A stretch of 19,250 nucleotides of DNA from Actinomycetes bacterium. GTDB lineage: Bacteria > Actinomycetota > Acidimicrobiia > Acidimicrobiales > SZUA-35. Positions 1-6,572 of the stretch are shown here, piece by piece. Numbering within the stretch: the first letter of the stretch is position 1; every line of letters begins with the position of its first letter. A model generated the notes under the pieces. It worked only from the letters and a program-made list of their open reading frames with translations. It had not been told where the DNA came from and made no database searches. The stretch is from NCBI GenBank assembly GCA_024227975.1, contig JAAETV010000598.1, forward strand, positions 1 to 19,250. The letters run 5' to 3'. The position numbers and the translations under genes were made by a program.

Positions 1-14
1 GATTAGTAGTGAAT

Positions 15-482
15 CTAGTATGACAACCGAACGGACTCCTCCTGTATTCCTTCATCGACGAGTTTGAAGCTGCGGAGCTCCGGGTAGCCCCAGGCGAGGG
101 ACACTATTACCCAATGCCAGCTCGGCGGAATCAGGGGCTTGAACGCCTCGCCAACATCCGTCGGTGATGGATAGGCCGCAGTGTGGGTATGCGAGTGCAT
201 GACACCGATCACGTCGAGGCCATCCCGGTCGGCCCGCATAGCTGCTCTGGCGTACTGAGCGCCGTCGAGACGATAGATCCGCGAGGACCGAGCCTCGTTG
301 TAGATCGGCTCGAAACGAACCACGCTGCTGCCCAGCGAGGGCCCGATCAAGAGACCACACCCCTCCAGGGGGTAGGTGTCCCAGGCCTCGGCCAGCATCT
401 CCAGCCACTGCCGTCGCTGCATTGTCAACACGATGCGAACCGTACCGTCTGCGGTGACGGCCACGTGAAGCCCGCCCGACAA
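15..482 (-). CDS. JAMM/MPN+ zinc metallopeptidase (M67 family, Mec-like)
   Basis: A 155-residue single-domain JAMM protein. The complete motif is visible: E40 in PLEGCGLLIG, then H96-S-H98, seven residues, S106, two residues, D109. In this family Glu, two His and Asp bind or activate a catalytic zinc that cleaves isopeptide or C-terminal peptide bonds. Actinobacterial stand-alone members include Mec, which releases cysteine from the small carrier CysO; whether cysO and cysM follow cannot be seen because the gene ends at the left edge. The long-frame start is TTG at 482 without a good ribosome site. In-frame GTG codons and an ATG at 422 are alternatives, but the ATG would remove the first strand of the fold, so a start near 482 or at a GTG shortly after is preferred. 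It diverges from smpB across about 39 bp. Family assignment is firm; the Mec role is inference. Confidence 0.85.
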   Translation of the reverse strand: MSGGLHVAVTADGTVRIVLTMQRRQWLEMLAEAWDTYPLEGCGLLIGPSLGSSVVRFEPIYNEARSSRIYRLDGAQYARAAMRADRDGLDVIGVMHSHTHTAAYPSPTDVGEAFKPLIPPSWHWVIVSLAWGYPELRSFKLVDEGIQEESVRLSY

Positions 483-483
483 C

Positions 484-515
484 TTGACGGCTATTGGGCC
501 TCTGCCTCCTAGCCT
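484..515 (+). promoter_or_regulatory. Candidate leaderless promoter of smpB
   Basis: TTGACG (484-489) and TAGCCT (510-515) resemble actinobacterial -35 and TANNNT -10 boxes. The spacer of 20 nt is longer than ideal. The -10 ends six bases before the ATG at 522, so transcription would begin at or next to the start codon and the mRNA would be leaderless; no Shine-Dalgarno precedes that ATG. Confidence 0.45.
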
Positions 516-521
516 GGACCC

Positions 522-980
522 ATGGGCGTGAAGATGATTGCTACCAACAAGCAGGCCCGGCGGAACTACGAGATCACTGAGACATTCGAGGCCGGCATCG
601 CCCTGCGTGGTAGCGAGGTCAAGTCATTGCGGGAATCGAACGTCACGATCAGTGACGCCTATGCCCGCTTCGAGGACGGTGAGCTGTGGCTCGTCGCCCT
701 CCACATCGCCCCCTATTCTCGGGCCTCTACCCATGTTGCCGCCGATGCCACTCGGAAGCGAAAGCTGCTCATGCACCGGTACGAGCTCAACCGCCTGTTC
801 TCCCGGACCGAACAGGAGCCCCTGACCTTGGTCCCCATGGCCCTGTACTTCAAGGACAGTCGGGCGAAGCTGGAGCTCGGGCTCGGTCGTGGCCGCAAGA
901 CTGTTGACAAGCGTCAGATGATCGCGAAGCGTGACGCTGACCGCGAAGCGCGACGAGAATTGGCCGACCGGTCACGTTGA
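522..980 (+). CDS. smpB: SsrA-binding protein SmpB
   Basis: 152 residues, the normal SmpB length. SmpB binds the tRNA-like domain of tmRNA and carries it to ribosomes stalled on broken messages (trans-translation). Family signatures are clear: NKQARRNYEI near the N terminus, ETFEAGIALRGSEVKSLR, the SDAYARFEDGELWL segment, and a basic C-terminal tail starting around GRGRKTVDKR, which in the family enters the empty mRNA channel. Start: ATG 522 sits six bases after TAGCCT, so it looks leaderless; the in-frame ATG at 534 (M5) would also keep the whole OB-fold. Its RNA partner ssrA begins 103 bp downstream on the same strand, the canonical pairing. It lies on the plus strand, while ftsE/ftsX, its usual actinobacterial neighbours, lie on the minus strand. 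Confidence 0.97.
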   Translation: MGVKMIATNKQARRNYEITETFEAGIALRGSEVKSLRESNVTISDAYARFEDGELWLVALHIAPYSRASTHVAADATRKRKLLMHRYELNRLFSRTEQEPLTLVPMALYFKDSRAKLELGLGRGRKTVDKRQMIAKRDADREARRELADRSR

Positions 981-1002
981 ATAGTGCGGAGTGAGCCGAT
1001 CT

Positions 1003-1039
1003 GGTCCACTACAGTGGACCTTCCTCCCTTCCGGGAGGG
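1003..1039 (+). terminator. Two tandem hairpins after smpB
   Basis: Hairpin one is a perfect inverted repeat, GGTCCACT/AGTGGACC at 1003-1020, effectively a 7-bp stem with a TACA loop. Hairpin two is CCTCCC (1023-1028), loop TTCC, GGGAGG (1033-1038). Both sit in the smpB-ssrA gap. Neither is followed by a strong T-run, but U-poor hairpins can terminate in actinobacteria. They probably separate smpB transcription from the ssrA promoter at 1047. Confidence 0.5.
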
Positions 1040-1046
1040 TTGATAC

Positions 1047-1076
1047 TTGACAGAGGATCATGTCAATCCATGACCT
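1047..1076 (+). promoter_or_regulatory. Candidate ssrA promoter
   Basis: A consensus -35, TTGACA (1047-1052), is followed after 18 nt by TGACCT (1071-1076), a weak -10 match. Six bases later comes G1083, the expected first base of tmRNA, so the spacing fits well. The -35 is also the left half of an inverted repeat, TTGACA / TGTCAA (1061-1066), with 8 nt between the arms; it could be an operator or chance. Confidence 0.5.
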
Positions 1077-1082
1077 CGACCC

Positions 1083-1469
1083 GGGGCTGATCGGTTTCGA
1101 CGTCGAGACGAGAAGTCGTGGTTGCGACTCGAGTTGCTCAGACTCGTTAAACGGGGCTCTTCAGAAGCGCCAACAAGGCTGACTTCGCTCTTGCTGCCTG
1201 ATTTTCAGGTGGTTTGAGGAACATCGCGAGCCGTGAGGCCACGCGGGGTCGAATCGCTGCAGCCCGGCAACAGAAGCAGTGATGGACAGCGGGAGAGACC
1301 GCTGACGGCAGGCAAAGACCGCTGACTCCTGGGAAAGCCCAGGCGGTAGGAGCCCGAAGGGTTCCCCCTGACCCGGCAGACCGGCAGCCGTAAGGCCGAA
1401 ACCACGGGAATAGTCGTAGCGAACTCGATGACTCCTCGACGGACGGGGGTTCGATTCCCCCCAGCTCCA
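1083..1469 (+). ncRNA. ssrA: tmRNA (transfer-messenger RNA)
   Basis: A one-piece tmRNA of 387 nt. The 5' acceptor strand GGGGCTG (1083-1089) pairs with CAGCTCC (1462-1468), with A1469 as discriminator. The tRNA-like domain is completed by the 5' segment GATCGGTTTCGACG and a T-arm with loop TTCGATT inside a GGGG/CCCC stem near 1446-1461. GTCGAG (1102-1107) can pair with CTCGAC (1435-1440) as helix 2. The CCA end is not encoded: bases after A1469 are CGT, so CCA must be added enzymatically. The mRNA-like part encodes a tag ending LAA at 1169-1201. The RNA rescues stalled ribosomes with SmpB and marks the nascent chain for degradation. The boundary is set by pairing, not by data on processing. 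Confidence 0.95.
1169..1201 (+). other. tmRNA proteolysis-tag reading frame (ANKADFALAA, stop TGA)
   Basis: Reading back from the hallmark LAA and stop gives GCC AAC AAG GCT GAC TTC GCT CTT GCT GCC TGA. The resume codon is inferred as GCC 1169, preceded by AGAAGC, similar to the AAGC-GCC context I recall from mycobacterial tmRNA. The same frame stays open upstream (AGC, AGA, TTC, CTC), so the first residue is an inference; the FALAA end is certain. The ALAA end is the type recognised by ClpXP-like proteases. Confidence 0.8.
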
Positions 1470-1532
1470 CGTCGGGCCTGCGGAGCAGGCCCTTACCGAG
1501 TTTCGGCCCAGCCGAAACATCGCCGGCTGTAC
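1467..1532. repeat. Double-hairpin 66-bp direct repeat, copy 1
   Basis: Identical base for base to 1564-1629 (offset 97). It contains two perfect hairpins with three-base loops: GGGCCTGC-GGA-GCAGGCCC (1474-1492) and GTTTCGGC-CCA-GCCGAAAC (1500-1518). It starts inside the tmRNA acceptor end (1467-1469) and lies between convergent ssrA and the gene ending at 1629, so it may serve as a bidirectional terminator. The second hairpin recurs, inverted, at 11216-11246. Confidence 0.9.
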
Positions 1533-1563
1533 CCACCCGCACAGGACACAGCCAAAACAACAA

Positions 1564-1629
1564 CCACGTCGGGCCTGCGGAGCAGGCCCTTACCGAGTTT
1601 CGGCCCAGCCGAAACATCGCCGGCTGTAC
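1564..1629. repeat. Double-hairpin 66-bp direct repeat, copy 2
   Basis: Exact second copy of 1467-1532, separated from it by 31 bp of A/C-rich sequence. Its last base is the first base of the stop codon (on the minus strand) of the gene at 1629-2867, so the two hairpins follow that stop directly. Perfect identity of both stems and spacers suggests a recent duplication, or conversion between copies. Confidence 0.9.
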
Positions 1630-2867
1630 TATAAGACGATCAGCCAGAGGAGAATGACCAGGATGAGCATGCCCAGGGCTCCCAGCAAGAAGTCGCGTGT
1701 GCTGAAGCCACGCTGTGGCAGGTCATCGGGATGAGCGAACGCTTCGATCCCGGCGAGGTCGTCAAAACCAGGTGACAGGACGTCACCGTCGAGCGGGTCA
1801 TCATCGAAGGCATCGACGCGATGATTACCCGGTGACGGTGATCCTTCACGGTGTGACGCGATCACCTCCGGTCGTCGCCGGAGTTGGTGGGTGTCATCGG
1901 GGCGGGCCTCCGACCCTCGACCCTCGGCCTCGTGGGGAAGCAGATCTGTAGCGGGAGCCACACCCATCGACCCGTTCTCGTGGAACGATTCGTGGGCTCG
2001 CTCTTCACCGCCATGGAGGCCGACCGGTCCGAAGGTGGCCTCGCCTTGGAGCAGATTGGTGGGGGACTCACGCAGTAGTGAAAGGGCGGCACCGACCGCC
2101 GGGCCCAAGGCTGCGACCGAGACCCGCCGGATCCGGCAGAGGTTCTCTTCAACTGCGACCCCAGCCAGAGCACCGAGGGGACCCGAAACCCCATTGGCCG
2201 AGACATGGACCGCCTCATCGAATGGGCCATCACTCTCGAATGCCTCCATCACCTGGTCATGAAGAATCCGGGCCGACCATGCAACCCCCGACCCCAGCGT
2301 CATGGCCGCCGAAGAGAGGCGGCCGACTACACGACCGGCGGCGACCGGAGCCAGTTCGACGGCAAGCAATTGGAGGCCAGCATGACCGAACAGTCGCTCG
2401 GCGAACTCAACGCACTGGGTTGGCGCGTACGAGATGCCATGGTCACCGGTGAAGATGATGGGCTCACCGAGCTCCTCGCTCATCTCCTCCAACCATCCTC
2501 GGAGGTCGGGCCCACTACCGACACCGCAATTGGCGAATCCGATCGTGACCGCCACCGGCACCCTCTGTCCGTTCACCAACCCGAGCCGGTCCAGCGCAGC
2601 GCCGAGGGCAGCGCGAGTTGGCAACTCTTGGTCGACAAGACCCCGCGTTCCCCCACCCTTGGCGATTGGCCGCTCGATCATATTCATCACACGCCGGCCG
2701 TCCCCATCGAGGAGAGCGAGCCTGACCCGGTTTCGTCCGAGCTCTACCCCCAGGAGGCAGGAATCCAGATCATCAACAGAGTCGAAGCCGCTCAACACGA
2801 CCCCAAACCAACGGTTCTCCAGGCGGCACCCAGGCCCACAGGACCAGCAACAACGGTGATTTGCCAT
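1629..2867 (-). CDS. Tail-anchored protein with ROK/ASKHA-like layout, function unknown
   Basis: 412 residues, not assignable to a named family by eye. After an unlikely Cys-rich start comes LLGVELGRNRVRLALLDGDG (about 38-57), which resembles the first phosphate-binding hairpin of the ASKHA/ROK fold. A second such hairpin may be LLAVELAPVAAGRVVGRL (about 165-182), and ALGPAVGAALSLL (about 253-265) resembles the ASKHA C-terminal helix. Canonical glycine and acidic residues of an active kinase are mostly missing (GRN instead of GGT), so it may be non-catalytic. About 110 polar, charged, probably disordered residues follow, then one hydrophobic segment, FLLGALGMLILVILLWLIVL, ending at the stop: a C-tail anchor with the body in the cytoplasm. 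ATG 2867 gives the longest frame; GTG 2798 would drop the odd CCWSCGPGC segment and is equally plausible. The minus strand is preferred over the overlapping plus-strand frame because only it shows fold-like hydrophobic pattern and a membrane helix. Confidence 0.7.
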   Translation of the reverse strand: MANHRCCWSCGPGCRLENRWFGVVLSGFDSVDDLDSCLLGVELGRNRVRLALLDGDGRRVMNMIERPIAKGGGTRGLVDQELPTRAALGAALDRLGLVNGQRVPVAVTIGFANCGVGSGPDLRGWLEEMSEELGEPIIFTGDHGISYAPTQCVEFAERLFGHAGLQLLAVELAPVAAGRVVGRLSSAAMTLGSGVAWSARILHDQVMEAFESDGPFDEAVHVSANGVSGPLGALAGVAVEENLCRIRRVSVAALGPAVGAALSLLRESPTNLLQGEATFGPVGLHGGEERAHESFHENGSMGVAPATDLLPHEAEGRGSEARPDDTHQLRRRPEVIASHREGSPSPGNHRVDAFDDDPLDGDVLSPGFDDLAGIEAFAHPDDLPQRGFSTRDFLLGALGMLILVILLWLIVL

Positions 2868-3012
2868 CGAGTGGATGGTTCATGGCGGGTAGATACGACT
2901 TGGGGTTTCATATTCACAGGCCTCATCGGGCGCCCAACACGACCGGGCACAGTAGCTCGAATCTAGACCGAGCAGGTTGATGCTTGTTCAGTTTATGACA
3001 ATCAGCAAGACC

Positions 3013-3870
3013 TCAGCTGAACTCCGGGTCCTCCCAGAAGGGAAAGACATCAGGCGAGTCTTGCGATGGTCTCATGGACCACTCGGGTGCCCTCTTCTCC
3101 AGGAAGCTCGACACCCCTTCCTTGGCATCAGCAAGCTGCCCCAGGGCTTGGATGGCGCGAGAGTCGACACGATGACTTGTCATCGGATGATCGAACGTGA
3201 GGCCCCGCCATAGCATCTGGCGGGTGACCGCAACCGATACCGGTGCAGCATGGACCGCTATGTCGCTGGCGATCTCCTGGGCCCGGTCGAGGAGCTTGTC
3301 GTCGGGGACGAGCTCCACCAGTCCCGCGTCCGCCGCTTCAGCGGCATCGAACACCCTTCCCGAGTAGCACCACTGAGCAGCCTTGGATATGCCGACAACC
3401 CGGGGCAGGAACCATGAGGAGCAGGCCTCAGGAACGATGCCCCGCCGGGCGAACACGAACCCGATCCTGGCGCTCTCAGCCGCCAGTCTGACATCCATCG
3501 GCAGCGTCATCGTGATACCAACCCCGACCGCCGGTCCATTGATGGCGGCAATGATCGGCTTGGTCAGATCGAAGATCCGAAGGCTGACCAGACCCCCACC
3601 GTCACGGTTCGCCTGCTCCACGTCTCGACCCCTGGCCGCAGCATCGAAGCTGCCACTCCCACGAGTCGCCAGGTCCGCGCCAGCACAGAACCCCCTCCCG
3701 GAGCCGGTCATGATCACGGCTCGCACGTCGTCGTCGGCGTCGATGATGTCGAACACTTCCAGCAACTCGACCTGCATGTCTTCATTGAAGGCATTGAGAC
3801 GCTCGGGCCGGTTGAGGACAATGGTTGCAACATGATCCTCGACCTCATAGAGGAGGGTTTCATAGCTCAT
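3013..3870 (-). CDS. Enoyl-CoA hydratase/isomerase (crotonase) family protein
   Basis: 285 residues from ATG 3870 (MSYETLLYEV...). A TTG three codons upstream extends the frame but is less likely; neither start has a clear ribosome site. Crotonase signatures are present: VATIVLNRPERLNAFN, the first oxyanion-hole segment FCAGADL (61-67), the second NGPAVGVGITM (111-121), and RRGIVPEACSSWFLPRVVG with E148 at the position of the second catalytic Glu of hydratases. The usual first Glu lies in a region that reads PMDVRLAAESAR, so the precise chemistry (hydration, isomerisation or other CoA chemistry) cannot be stated. The family acts on acyl-CoA thioesters in the cytoplasm. It stands between the ASKHA-like gene (145-bp gap) and the glutamate-synthase-like gene (106-bp gap), so operon membership is uncertain; no other beta-oxidation gene is here. 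Confidence 0.9.
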   Translation of the reverse strand: MSYETLLYEVEDHVATIVLNRPERLNAFNEDMQVELLEVFDIIDADDDVRAVIMTGSGRGFCAGADLATRGSGSFDAAARGRDVEQANRDGGGLVSLRIFDLTKPIIAAINGPAVGVGITMTLPMDVRLAAESARIGFVFARRGIVPEACSSWFLPRVVGISKAAQWCYSGRVFDAAEAADAGLVELVPDDKLLDRAQEIASDIAVHAAPVSVAVTRQMLWRGLTFDHPMTSHRVDSRAIQALGQLADAKEGVSSFLEKRAPEWSMRPSQDSPDVFPFWEDPEFS

Positions 3871-3976
3871 GGCTGGCAAGAGTCACAGATCCCCGGGCGA
3901 GGCACAAGTCTCCGTCCCAGCCGCCCCCAAACGACCATGGCCCGACGCCAGTCATGCCGGCCCTGATCAGGAAGCG

Positions 3977-5509
3977 CTAGTTCCCGATCGAGCTCGAGAA
4001 CCCTGCCATCAGCGACGAGATCTCAGCCAGCCGGGTCTCATCGGCGGCCATCCACGCCGGGTCGTAGCCGTACTGTTCCCTCAGGGAGACGAGGTCTCCA
4101 CCCTCGATGAGGAAGCCGATCGACTCAACCCCCACCGCACCAGGATGAGCCTGACCGCAAGCATTGGCCAACTGGAGCAGCCCATGGCGAAGCGAGATCA
4201 CATAGTTGGCGGCCCGAGCTGACTTGTCGATCGGATCGAGACCCCGCATCAGCCACTTCGACTGGGTCGCGACCCCGGTCGGGCAGTGGCCAGTGTGGCA
4301 CTTCTGAGCTTGGATGCAACCGATGGCCAGCATGGGTTCGCGGCCGACATTGACCATGTCTGCCCCCATGGTCATAGCCAACAAGCCTTCCCCGGGGAAG
4401 CCCAGCTTGCCCGATCCGATCCAGACGACCTTGTCGTGCATGTCTCGGCTGGCAAAGGTCGAGTAGACCTCGGCGAAACCGCTACGAAACGGCAGGGCAA
4501 CATTGTCGCTGAACACCAGCGGGGCCGCCCCCGTGCCACCCTCTCCTCCGTCGATTGTGATGAAGTCTGGCCCAACGCCTCGGTGGGCCATCTCATCAGC
4601 CAGCTCGACCCAGAACTGGCGTTGACCGACGGCGGACTTGATCCCGACCGGGACTCGGCAGGCTGCAGCCAGCCGCTCGATGAAGTCGATCATCGAGGAC
4701 ACCGAGTCGAACTCGGCGTGGCGGGCCGGACTGGCGACCGTGACCCCAACCTCGACCCCTCTGACCGCTGCGATCTCTGCTGTCACCTTCTCCGCAGGCA
4801 AGACACCCCCGAGGCCAGGCTTGGCTCCCTGACTCAGCTTGATCTCGATGGCTCGTACCGGGTCAGCGGCTACCCGTTCCTGGAGGAGGTCGAGGTTGAA
4901 CCGACCGGATTGGTCGCGGGCTCCGAAATAGCCAGTCCCTAGTTGAAAGATCAGGTCGCCACCATGGCGATGGTGGTCGCTGATGCCCCCCTCGCCAGTG
5001 TTGTGCAAGCAGCCAGCGAGCATGGCTCCCCGGTTGAGGGATACGACGGCCGGCGCTGACAACGAGCCGTAGCTCATAGCCGAGATGTTCACCACCGATG
5101 CTGGCCGGAAGGCCAACTCGCGATTCCTCCACTCCCCCATCACCTTGGCCACCGGGATGGGATGCAAATCGTCGTGGGTAGGAGGCATATAGGGAAAAGC
5201 TGAATGACGGATCAGCAAGTACTGGGGCATCGCCATCTTGTTGTCGGTACCGAAACCAAAATATGGGTTCTCCAGCTTGGCCGAGGAGTAGACCCAGCGG
5301 CGCTGATCCCGGCTGAAGGGACGCTCCTCATCATTGTCGGTGACGATGTACTGCCTGAGCTCGGGCCCGATTCGTTCGAGAACGTAGCGGAGTCTTCCGA
5401 TGATGGGGAAGTTCCGACGAACAGCGTGCGTGACCTGGATCAGATCGACAACGGCCAAGATGATGAACCCGCCAACGACGATGACAATGACGGCAACTAT
5501 CCACACCAT
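3977..5509 (-). CDS. Membrane-anchored FMN-binding glutamate synthase family protein
   Basis: 510 residues. One N-terminal membrane helix (about 3-24, VWIVAVIVIVVGGFIILAVV) is followed by the FMN/glutamate-synthase barrel. Visible signatures are ISAMSYGSLS (142-151), NTGEGGIS (170-177), IKLSQGAKPGLGG (223-235), GIKSAVGQ (289-296), ITIDGGEGGTGAAP (317-330) and the cluster motif C398-x5-C404-x4-C409, which holds a 3Fe-4S centre in glutamate synthase. The N-terminal glutaminase domain and the C-terminal GXGXG domain of GltB are absent, so this is the short stand-alone type, whose substrate is generally not known. Conversion of 2-oxoglutarate to glutamate should not be assumed. ATG 5509 lies six bases after TAGCCT with no Shine-Dalgarno, suggesting a leaderless transcript. 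It is separated from ftsX by 158 bp. Confidence 0.92.
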   Translation of the reverse strand: MVWIVAVIVIVVGGFIILAVVDLIQVTHAVRRNFPIIGRLRYVLERIGPELRQYIVTDNDEERPFSRDQRRWVYSSAKLENPYFGFGTDNKMAMPQYLLIRHSAFPYMPPTHDDLHPIPVAKVMGEWRNRELAFRPASVVNISAMSYGSLSAPAVVSLNRGAMLAGCLHNTGEGGISDHHRHGGDLIFQLGTGYFGARDQSGRFNLDLLQERVAADPVRAIEIKLSQGAKPGLGGVLPAEKVTAEIAAVRGVEVGVTVASPARHAEFDSVSSMIDFIERLAAACRVPVGIKSAVGQRQFWVELADEMAHRGVGPDFITIDGGEGGTGAAPLVFSDNVALPFRSGFAEVYSTFASRDMHDKVVWIGSGKLGFPGEGLLAMTMGADMVNVGREPMLAIGCIQAQKCHTGHCPTGVATQSKWLMRGLDPIDKSARAANYVISLRHGLLQLANACGQAHPGAVGVESIGFLIEGGDLVSLREQYGYDPAWMAADETRLAEISSLMAGFSSSIGN

Positions 5510-5515
5510 GCCATG

Positions 5516-5521
5516 AGGCTA
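5516..5521 (-). promoter_or_regulatory. Candidate -10 box, leaderless start of the glutamate-synthase-like gene
   Basis: On the minus strand TAGCCT is followed by six bases and the ATG at 5509, the same hexamer and spacing as before smpB. No convincing -35 was found 16-19 nt upstream. Confidence 0.4.
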
Positions 5522-5667
5522 GATTCTTGGGGCCTACAACTCGTGTTTTTGTGACAAGTCTTGCCGCCCCGAGAATCTCGAGCTGCCCGCAGGGCACACC
5601 TAGTGCCCGGGGCACGAACGCCATATCAGATGGGCGGGATCAGGCCATGGCCTTTCTCGGAGCTACA

Positions 5668-6564
5668 TCAAGCATCGAGGTAGCGAGTGACCGCAATACC
5701 AGCGCCGAAGGCACCGAGGGCAGCACCGGCGCCGAGCAACACGATCACGACCCATAGGACCTGATCGTTGCCGAGGGCGAAGCTCTCCAGGATGGCCAGG
5801 TCGCTCTTGCCTTCGATCGAGCGGGCGATGACCTTGTTCAACCCGAACACGGCGACACCGGCGAAGAAGGCCCCGATCACTCCTTGGAGGAGTCCTTCCA
5901 TCATGAACGGGATCCGGATGAACCACTTGGTCGCTCCGACCAGGCGCATCACTTCGATTTCCCGCCGGCGAGCAAACATTCCGGTGCGGATCGTGTTGTA
6001 CATCAGCATGGCCGAAGCCACGGCCGACAACACGGCGGCCACGATCATGACCGTCGAGGCCCGGCTGGTCAGCTCATTGAGCTGCTTGATGTACTCCTCG
6101 GCGTAGTCGACGCCACTGACCCCGGCCAGGGTCACGATCTCATTGCCGAGCGACTGGATCGAAGCCAGGTTCGCGACCTTTGGCACCACACGAAACGACG
6201 TTGGAAGCTGCTCTGGCTCGACCAGGTCAAGGACCTCTGGTTGGTCTTCGTAGTACTCCTGGAATTCCTGGAAGGTGGCTTCCTGGTTGACGTAGCTCGC
6301 CCGCTCGATCGTCTGCGATGACTCGAGGAAGAAGCGTACGGTCTCGACGTTCTCGGGGGCCGCATCGGCGTTCATCCACACGATGAACTCGACCCCATCT
6401 TGGAATCGGGAATTGAAGCCCTCAACCCCTTGGCGAATGAGGAGCGCCGATCCGAGCAGGGCCAACGAGACGGCGACGGTCAACACGGTTGCCACCGTGA
6501 GCGTCGGATTGCGGAGGAGATTGTTTCCTGTCTCCTTGGCCAGATAGTCAACTCTGAATGCCAT
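5668..6564 (-). CDS. ftsX: Cell division protein FtsX (ABC transporter permease-like)
   Basis: 298 residues with the FtsX topology: a cytoplasmic N terminus (MAFRVDYLAKETGNNLLRNP), TM1 about 22-43, a large extracellular domain about 45-170, then TM2 about 172-195, TM3 about 219-245 and TM4 about 270-293. The cytoplasmic piece RTGMFARRREIEVMRLVGAT (residues 198-217) is the typical coupling segment between TM2 and TM3. With FtsE it forms a complex that, in the family, activates peptidoglycan hydrolases (RipC/NlpC-P60 partners in actinobacteria) during division or elongation rather than moving a solute. It starts at ATG 6564 after AGAGGA, 8 bp past the ftsE stop, so the two are co-translated. 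Confidence 0.96.
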   Translation of the reverse strand: MAFRVDYLAKETGNNLLRNPTLTVATVLTVAVSLALLGSALLIRQGVEGFNSRFQDGVEFIVWMNADAAPENVETVRFFLESSQTIERASYVNQEATFQEFQEYYEDQPEVLDLVEPEQLPTSFRVVPKVANLASIQSLGNEIVTLAGVSGVDYAEEYIKQLNELTSRASTVMIVAAVLSAVASAMLMYNTIRTGMFARRREIEVMRLVGATKWFIRIPFMMEGLLQGVIGAFFAGVAVFGLNKVIARSIEGKSDLAILESFALGNDQVLWVVIVLLGAGAALGAFGAGIAVTRYLDA

Positions 6565-6572
6565 GGTTTCCT

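Noticed and set aside
1147..1617. Minus-strand frames of 119-156 codons across 1147-1617
   Set aside because: They lie across the tmRNA gene and the hairpin repeats; the Pro/Ser/Arg-rich products reflect structural RNA, not protein.
1467..1629. CRISPR-like array
   Set aside because: Only two units of 66 bp with one 31-bp spacer, the units are double hairpins, and no cas gene is nearby.
2205..2966. 253-codon plus-strand frame opposite the ASKHA-like gene
   Set aside because: The translation lacks hydrophobic core pattern and is rich in Pro, Arg and Ser; the minus strand shows a fold-like pattern and a terminal membrane helix.
5642..5653. AGGCCATGGCCT palindrome after ftsX as a terminator
   Set aside because: A perfect 12-bp palindrome, but it has no loop and no T-tract, so it was not called.
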